The translations under genes and the position numbers were made by a program. Below are positions 60,305 through 64,000 of a stretch of DNA of 64,000 nt, one piece after another. Every line of letters begins with the position of its first letter. Positions within the stretch are counted from its first letter, which is position 1. The notes under the pieces are model-generated. The model saw nothing but the letters and a program-made list of their open reading frames with translations. It made no database searches and was not told the origin of the DNA. Source of the stretch: Paraburkholderia xenovorans LB400 (GTDB lineage: Bacteria; Pseudomonadota; Gammaproteobacteria; Burkholderiales; Burkholderiaceae); the NCBI RefSeq assembly GCF_000013645.1, contig NC_007952.1, positions 1,364,001 to 1,428,000 on the forward strand, read 5' to 3'.

Positions 60305-60997
60305 ATGCAGCCGCCCTTTACGCTTCTTTTTGATTTGGACGGAACACTCGTCAATACCGACGAGTTCCATTTCGCCGCCTATCAGACGCTCCTCGCAGAC
60401 TTCGGGCGTAGCATTACGCCAGAGATATACCGAACGCGGATAATGGGCGCGCCGAACGACGCCATCATGCGGGAACTGTTCCCTAACGAGCCTGAGAACC
60501 GGCATCGGCAACTCGCTGACCGCAAGGAGGAGCTGTTCCGGTCGGCGGTAAAGCACCTGGAGCCTACCCGTGGCGCTATCGATGTCTTCGATTGGGCAGC
60601 CCGGAATGATGTCGGTGTCGCAATAGTGACGAACGCGCCACGGCAGAATGCCGAGTTAATGCTGAACGGGCTCGGTTTGACGGAGTGCGTCGATTTACTG
60701 GTGATCGGTGACGAGTTGGCGCGTGGCAAGCCGGATCCGCTTCCTTATCTGACTGGCCTCGAACGCCTGGGTGGTACAGCACGGCAAGCGGTTGCATTCG
60801 AAGATTCGCTCTCTGGTATTCGATCCGCGACGGGTGCAGGCATATATACGCTCGGGATAAGCACCGGTTTGCCACCCGGCGCATTACGTGGCGCTGGTGC
60901 GGCTGACGTGATCGACGACTTTACCGCCGGTGCAGTGTGGGACATCCTTGACCGGGTCGCCAGAGAGGGAACGGCATTCGGGGGTAAATATGAGTAA
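60305..60997 (+). CDS. HAD-superfamily sugar phosphatase or phosphoglucomutase-like hydrolase
   Basis: The 230-residue enzyme has motif I DLDGTLVNTDEFHF (FDLDGTL at 9-15), motif II VTNAPRQNAE, a motif III lysine in RGKPDPLPY and motif IV FEDSLSGIRSATGAG. These match the phosphoglycolate phosphatase, beta-phosphoglucomutase and sugar-phosphatase group. It lies 19 bp after the MFS gene, and its end overlaps the next start by 8 bp, so it is in the same operon. The substrate is likely a sugar phosphate made in this cluster. Confidence 0.87.
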   Translation: MQPPFTLLFDLDGTLVNTDEFHFAAYQTLLADFGRSITPEIYRTRIMGAPNDAIMRELFPNEPENRHRQLADRKEELFRSAVKHLEPTRGAIDVFDWAARNDVGVAIVTNAPRQNAELMLNGLGLTECVDLLVIGDELARGKPDPLPYLTGLERLGGTARQAVAFEDSLSGIRSATGAGIYTLGISTGLPPGALRGAGAADVIDDFTAGAVWDILDRVAREGTAFGGKYE

Positions 60998-61969
60998 CCC
61001 ATATAGAGGAAGCAATCTGCCTGCTGACGCAGTGCGGATAGACACCGCAACCGGTACCGGGTCAGAGGCGCGTTTGCGTGCAGTCAGTTCGTTTGAACCG
61101 TACGAGCTTGCCGATTATCTTGCTGCACTCAAATTGCATCTGCCCGGCGTGGCAATCGATCTCTGGCGCATGCCAACAGCGACGCTGACCGAGTATCTGC
61201 TGTCGGGGGCGCAATGCGACTTGATTCTCGGTTGGGCTGAAACGGCTGCTAAAACGCCCGGGATCGCAGAGCGTATCCTTTGTTCCAACGCTGCGGCAGT
61301 GTGCTCCGAGACCGACGGATTCTGCCGTCCGACGGCATTCTCGACCGCATTCGTTGTCGATCCGTCGCTACTCAGGCAACGCGGATTAGCCGTGCCTGCC
61401 TCCTGGTCCGCTCTGGCCGATCCAATGCTCGCAGGGGGAATCGTGTTTCCCGATCCGCGTCGTTCAGGGGCTGGCTACCTGGCGTTGTCTACACTGATAC
61501 AGTGCTTTGGCGATCGTGATGGCTGGCAATTGATGCACGACATTGATCGCAACGTAATCGACTATCCTGGTTCTGCATGGGAGCCTGCCCAAAGAGCCGG
61601 ACTGGAGGCATCGCGGTAGGCGTTACTGTTCAGATTGCCGCGGCGCGGCGCCGGCAGGCGGGCATAGGAGTGGAAATCGCATTGCCGTCAGAAGCGACAG
61701 GAATGGAATCAGAGGTATATGGGATGTTACGCGGCACGGTTCACCAGCAGGCATGCGAACGCGTCCTTGCGTGGCTCACGTCAGCCGCCGCAATACCCTA
61801 CTTTGAGAGCCACGCCAAGATCGTGCATCACCAGGCGAAGACGCAAACGTATTTCGAGTTGGATGCCGAACGTGCCGGGCGCGAACGTGACATCGTATTG
61901 CGTCAGTTCGGCATGCTGATCAACTCGCGGGATGATGGCGCACGACGTTTCGCGGGAGAGAGGCAATGA
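60990..61969 (+). pseudogene. Frameshifted ABC-type substrate-binding-like protein
   Basis: Two frames make one protein. The first (60990-61619, 209 residues) reads SFEPYELADYLAALKLHLPG, GAQCDLILGWAETAAK and DPRRSGAGYLALSTL up to AQRAGLEAS and a TAG. The second (from about 61600) continues AVGVTVQIAAARRRQAGIGV, LPSEATGMESEVYGMLRGT and AHKIVHH-like (here AKIVHHQAKTQ) to a TGA at 61969. The pattern is that of iron or phosphonate type substrate-binding proteins. The frame change near 61600-61617 is -1 (one base missing or two extra). No signal peptide or permease gene is present. It is therefore probably non-functional, or it is a sequencing error in a cytoplasmic sensor. Confidence 0.65.
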
Positions 61970-63084
61970 TTGAACGGTCGACTTTCGGTGTGCTACCCGA
62001 TGGTGAACGGATTGAGCGTATAACACTGTCGCTGGAGAGCGGCTTCTCGATAGACGTGATCTCCCTGGGAGCGGCGTTGCAGGCTCTGTGGGCACCTGAC
62101 ATCGAAGGCCAGTTTGCGTCGGTAGTACTCGGCTATCCGACGCTCGAGGATTACGTTTCAGCACCGGGCCGTATGGGGACGACGATGGGGCGGTATGCGA
62201 ATCGTATCGCGCGAGGGTGCTTCGATCTCGATGGCGTTGAATACCGGATCGAACGCAACGAAGGTCAGCATTCCATTCACGGGGGGCCACGGGGATTTGA
62301 TCGCCGGCCTTGGCGCGTAGCGAACGTGGTCGACCAGGCGGGTAGCCCGAAGGTTCGTCTGGAACTGGACAGTCCATGCGGCGATCAAGGATTTCCGGGG
62401 GCGTTGGCCATTGCCGTGACGTATACGCTCGCCGCGCCGGGTGATGTCATCATCGACTTTGAAGCGCAAACCGACGCTCCCACTGTATTCAACACGACCA
62501 ATCACGCGTACTTCAACCTGGCGGGTGAGGGCAGTGGCAGCGCGCTTCACCATGAGGTAGCGATATTCGCCGATCATTATTTGCCGGTGGACGAAGAATT
62601 GATACCAATCGGTCAGTTGCACGGCGTCGCGGGCACTGTTTTCGATTTTCGGAAAGCAAAGCCGCTTGGGCGTGATATTCGATCCGATGATCCGCAGATT
62701 CGCCTCGGACGCGGTTACGACCACTGCTTCGTACTATCGGGCGCTGAGCACTCATTGCAACCACAGTTGGCCGCCTGGGTGAGCGAGGGCTCGCGTGGAC
62801 GCACCCTCGAGGTTCTGACTACGGAACCCGGTTTGCAACTGCATAGTGGCAACGTACTAAACGGACGCTATAGCGGATTGTCGGGACGGGCTTACCGGCA
62901 ATCAGATGGCTTCTGTCTGGAAGCTCAGCATTTTCCGAATTCACCGAATGTGCCGGCTTTTCCAAGCACGGTGTTGCGGCCCGGTGACATTTTTCGTTCG
63001 ACGACGATTTATCGAGTCGGACTTCTGGGTGGCTATGGGAAGAACGACGGACTATGGGATCCAGCGAAGGGAGGTCAAATATGA
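61966..63084 (+). CDS. galM: Aldose 1-epimerase (galactose mutarotase family)
   Basis: The 372-residue enzyme interconverts alpha and beta anomers of aldoses. Typical segments are VVLGYPTLEDYVSAPGRMGTTMGRYANRIA, the substrate histidines in HSIHGGPRGFDRR and NTTNHAYFNLAG, the aspartate in GRGYDHCFVL and the catalytic glutamate in FCLEAQHFPNSPN (quoted in part). Length is close to the usual 340-350 plus a short C-terminal tail. It starts with ATGA overlapping the stop of the preceding frame, which shows tight coupling in the operon. It serves a free sugar taken up by the MFS protein or made outside. Confidence 0.92.
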   Translation: MIERSTFGVLPDGERIERITLSLESGFSIDVISLGAALQALWAPDIEGQFASVVLGYPTLEDYVSAPGRMGTTMGRYANRIARGCFDLDGVEYRIERNEGQHSIHGGPRGFDRRPWRVANVVDQAGSPKVRLELDSPCGDQGFPGALAIAVTYTLAAPGDVIIDFEAQTDAPTVFNTTNHAYFNLAGEGSGSALHHEVAIFADHYLPVDEELIPIGQLHGVAGTVFDFRKAKPLGRDIRSDDPQIRLGRGYDHCFVLSGAEHSLQPQLAAWVSEGSRGRTLEVLTTEPGLQLHSGNVLNGRYSGLSGRAYRQSDGFCLEAQHFPNSPNVPAFPSTVLRPGDIFRSTTIYRVGLLGGYGKNDGLWDPAKGGQI

Positions 63085-63202
63085 TTGCGGTGCGGGGGAA
63101 GTTGTCGCAGGAAGTCGCCCACGCTGGCCACCGACGGTTCGACGGCGGTCAAGGCCAGTCGCTCCAGGTACCGATTGAGTTCGCGGCGAAGTGACACTTT
63201 TA

Positions 63203-63220
63203 TTGTCACAACGGTGACAA
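63203..63220. promoter_or_regulatory. Perfect inverted repeat, possible operator
   Basis: TTGTCAC-N4-GTGACAA is a perfect 7-bp dyad in a relatively AT-rich stretch 120 bp after galM. It could be an operator for a lost or downstream gene. No regulator gene is near. Confidence 0.4.
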
Positions 63221-63957
63221 ATTCATTATGGTCTACGCCCAGGCGAGAGTTGTCCCCAGTGCAAACCATACTGCGAACCAGCTCATGCGCCATCGAAGCA
63301 TCATGCATGTCTTATCGGACTGTGTGCTTTTTCCGTAGTCGGGAGAGCTTCCTTCTAACATTGTGCTTGCTACGGCGCGAGCGAGCGCAAGGTCTGATCG
63401 CGCAGATAAGTGTTCAGTCCGAGATAAGCCAGCAGCCCAACCCGCGCGAATACCGCACCGATCGGCCCACGCGGACAGTAACGCTTCAAAAGACGATTCG
63501 GATGCCGATCTATTGGCCGCGCTCGTCGCACGGACCAAACCGGCGGATACCAGAACCGTGGCAGCGGATAAGCCGACAAAGGCTAGCGCGAGTGCTACCG
63601 GCAATGCGGAACTGGCGGAACGCGTTAAAGAGTGTGGCAGCGTGGCTTCCTTGAAGACCGTTGTGCCGCTGGTGCGTATGCGACGGTCATTGGGGCGCAT
63701 GCACGGGTTCGGCACAGCAGGCACGCCAGCCATAGTGGCGCGGGCACGCCGATGCCAGGCGAATTGACGCAGCCTTCATTTGGCACGCAGGGCGTGGATA
63801 AGTGTGCGGGGGGCGATACGAGCTTTTCCGGCGTCAACGATGGCAGTGCTACCGGCCAGACGAGTTCGCTGTCGGCGGAATGGTAGAAGATGACGGTTGT
63901 CGATCGCTTCGATAATCCTGACTCTTTTGAGTTCGAGGTTTTTTTGCCGCGTGGCGC

Positions 63958-63992
63958 GCCTGCATTGAACCCGCCTCAGGCGGGATGCAGGC
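63958..63992. repeat. Long hairpin-forming inverted repeat at the window end
   Basis: GCCTGCAT (63958-63965) pairs with ATGCAGGC (63985-63992), and inside it CCCGCC (63970-63975) pairs with GGCGGG (63979-63984). There is no T-run after it, so it is not a standard terminator; it may be a REP-like palindrome. Confidence 0.6.
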
Positions 63993-64000
63993 CGCGCAGC

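Larger units (their letters stand above)
63085..64000. other. Degenerate tail region without an intact gene
   Basis: About 915 bp after galM hold no convincing gene. A perfect dyad TTGTCAC-N4-GTGACAA lies at 63203-63220. On the minus strand a signal-peptide-like start MLRWRMSWFAVWFALGTTLA at about 63300-63240 runs into a stop, as if an exported protein had been cut. The plus strand near 63480-63660 reads DSDADLLAALVARTKPADTR and then AELAERVKECGS, similar in style to a C-terminal tail of Burkholderia proteins, in a frame ending at 63767. The region resembles fragments of several genes. Confidence 0.4.

Overview
The window looks like chromosomal DNA of a Burkholderiaceae betaproteobacterium, most likely Paraburkholderia or Burkholderia. 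The DNA is GC-rich by eye. Typical content includes a short-Q-loop cydAB with a DUF2474 subunit, Burkholderia-type OmpC-like porin, BetR-domain response regulator, hexuronate TRAP transporter and Zur/Fur-type regulator. The assignment is inferred from gene content and protein style, not from a database search. No rRNA, tRNA, CRISPR array or intact insertion sequence was recognised.

Layout. 0-6.2 kb: a truncated reading frame, a LuxR-type response regulator, a cydAB terminal oxidase operon with a perfect FNR/ANR box upstream, a chloroperoxidase-like hydrolase and a DUF2867 protein. 6.3-22.8 kb: a coherent hexuronate/hexarate catabolic locus. It holds two uronate dehydrogenases, two MFS transporters, a lactonase, galactarate dehydratase, 5-dehydro-4-deoxyglucarate dehydratase, 2-oxoglutarate semialdehyde dehydrogenase, a DctPQM TRAP system, a porin and a FadR-family regulator. 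Uronates would enter through the porin and TRAP/MFS systems, be oxidised to aldaric lactones, opened, dehydrated twice and oxidised to 2-oxoglutarate. Nine related sequences built on TCRTCGTACAA lie in the intergenic regions of this locus and probably define the regulon. A decayed garL aldolase gene lies antisense to the end of one MFS gene, so the alternative aldolase branch has been lost.

22.8-31 kb: a urea transporter, a glycolipid-binding-domain protein behind an 11-bp tandem repeat, and a four-gene operon (Baeyer-Villiger monooxygenase, SDR, metal-dependent hydrolase, epoxide-hydrolase-like protein) with a MerR regulator and an operator-like dyad. 31-49 kb: mixed housekeeping and regulatory genes, including a D-Ala-D-Ala dipeptidase with an RpiR regulator, an EamA exporter, a frameshifted membrane protein, an orphan TAXI receptor, a DHA2 efflux pump with its TetR regulator, Zur, GST, a NERD-helicase, a phosphoribosyltransferase-HAD fusion, and a molybdopterin-fold protein/hybrid kinase pair facing a BetR-REC regulator.

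49.7-57.5 kb: an amino-acid oxidase-like flavoprotein, then a broken gene of about 2.9 kb. That gene joins a proline-rich N-terminus, a possible C58-type cysteine protease domain and a clear cholera-toxin-A-like ADP-ribosyltransferase domain; it has two +1 frameshifts and one stop. A Cys-rich secreted protein, an ornithine-cyclodeaminase-family reductase and zwf follow. 57.5-64 kb: an integrase remnant, a less GC-rich carbohydrate cluster (nudK, MFS, HAD phosphatase, frameshifted substrate-binding protein, galM) and a degenerate tail. This end looks like an acquired island in decay.
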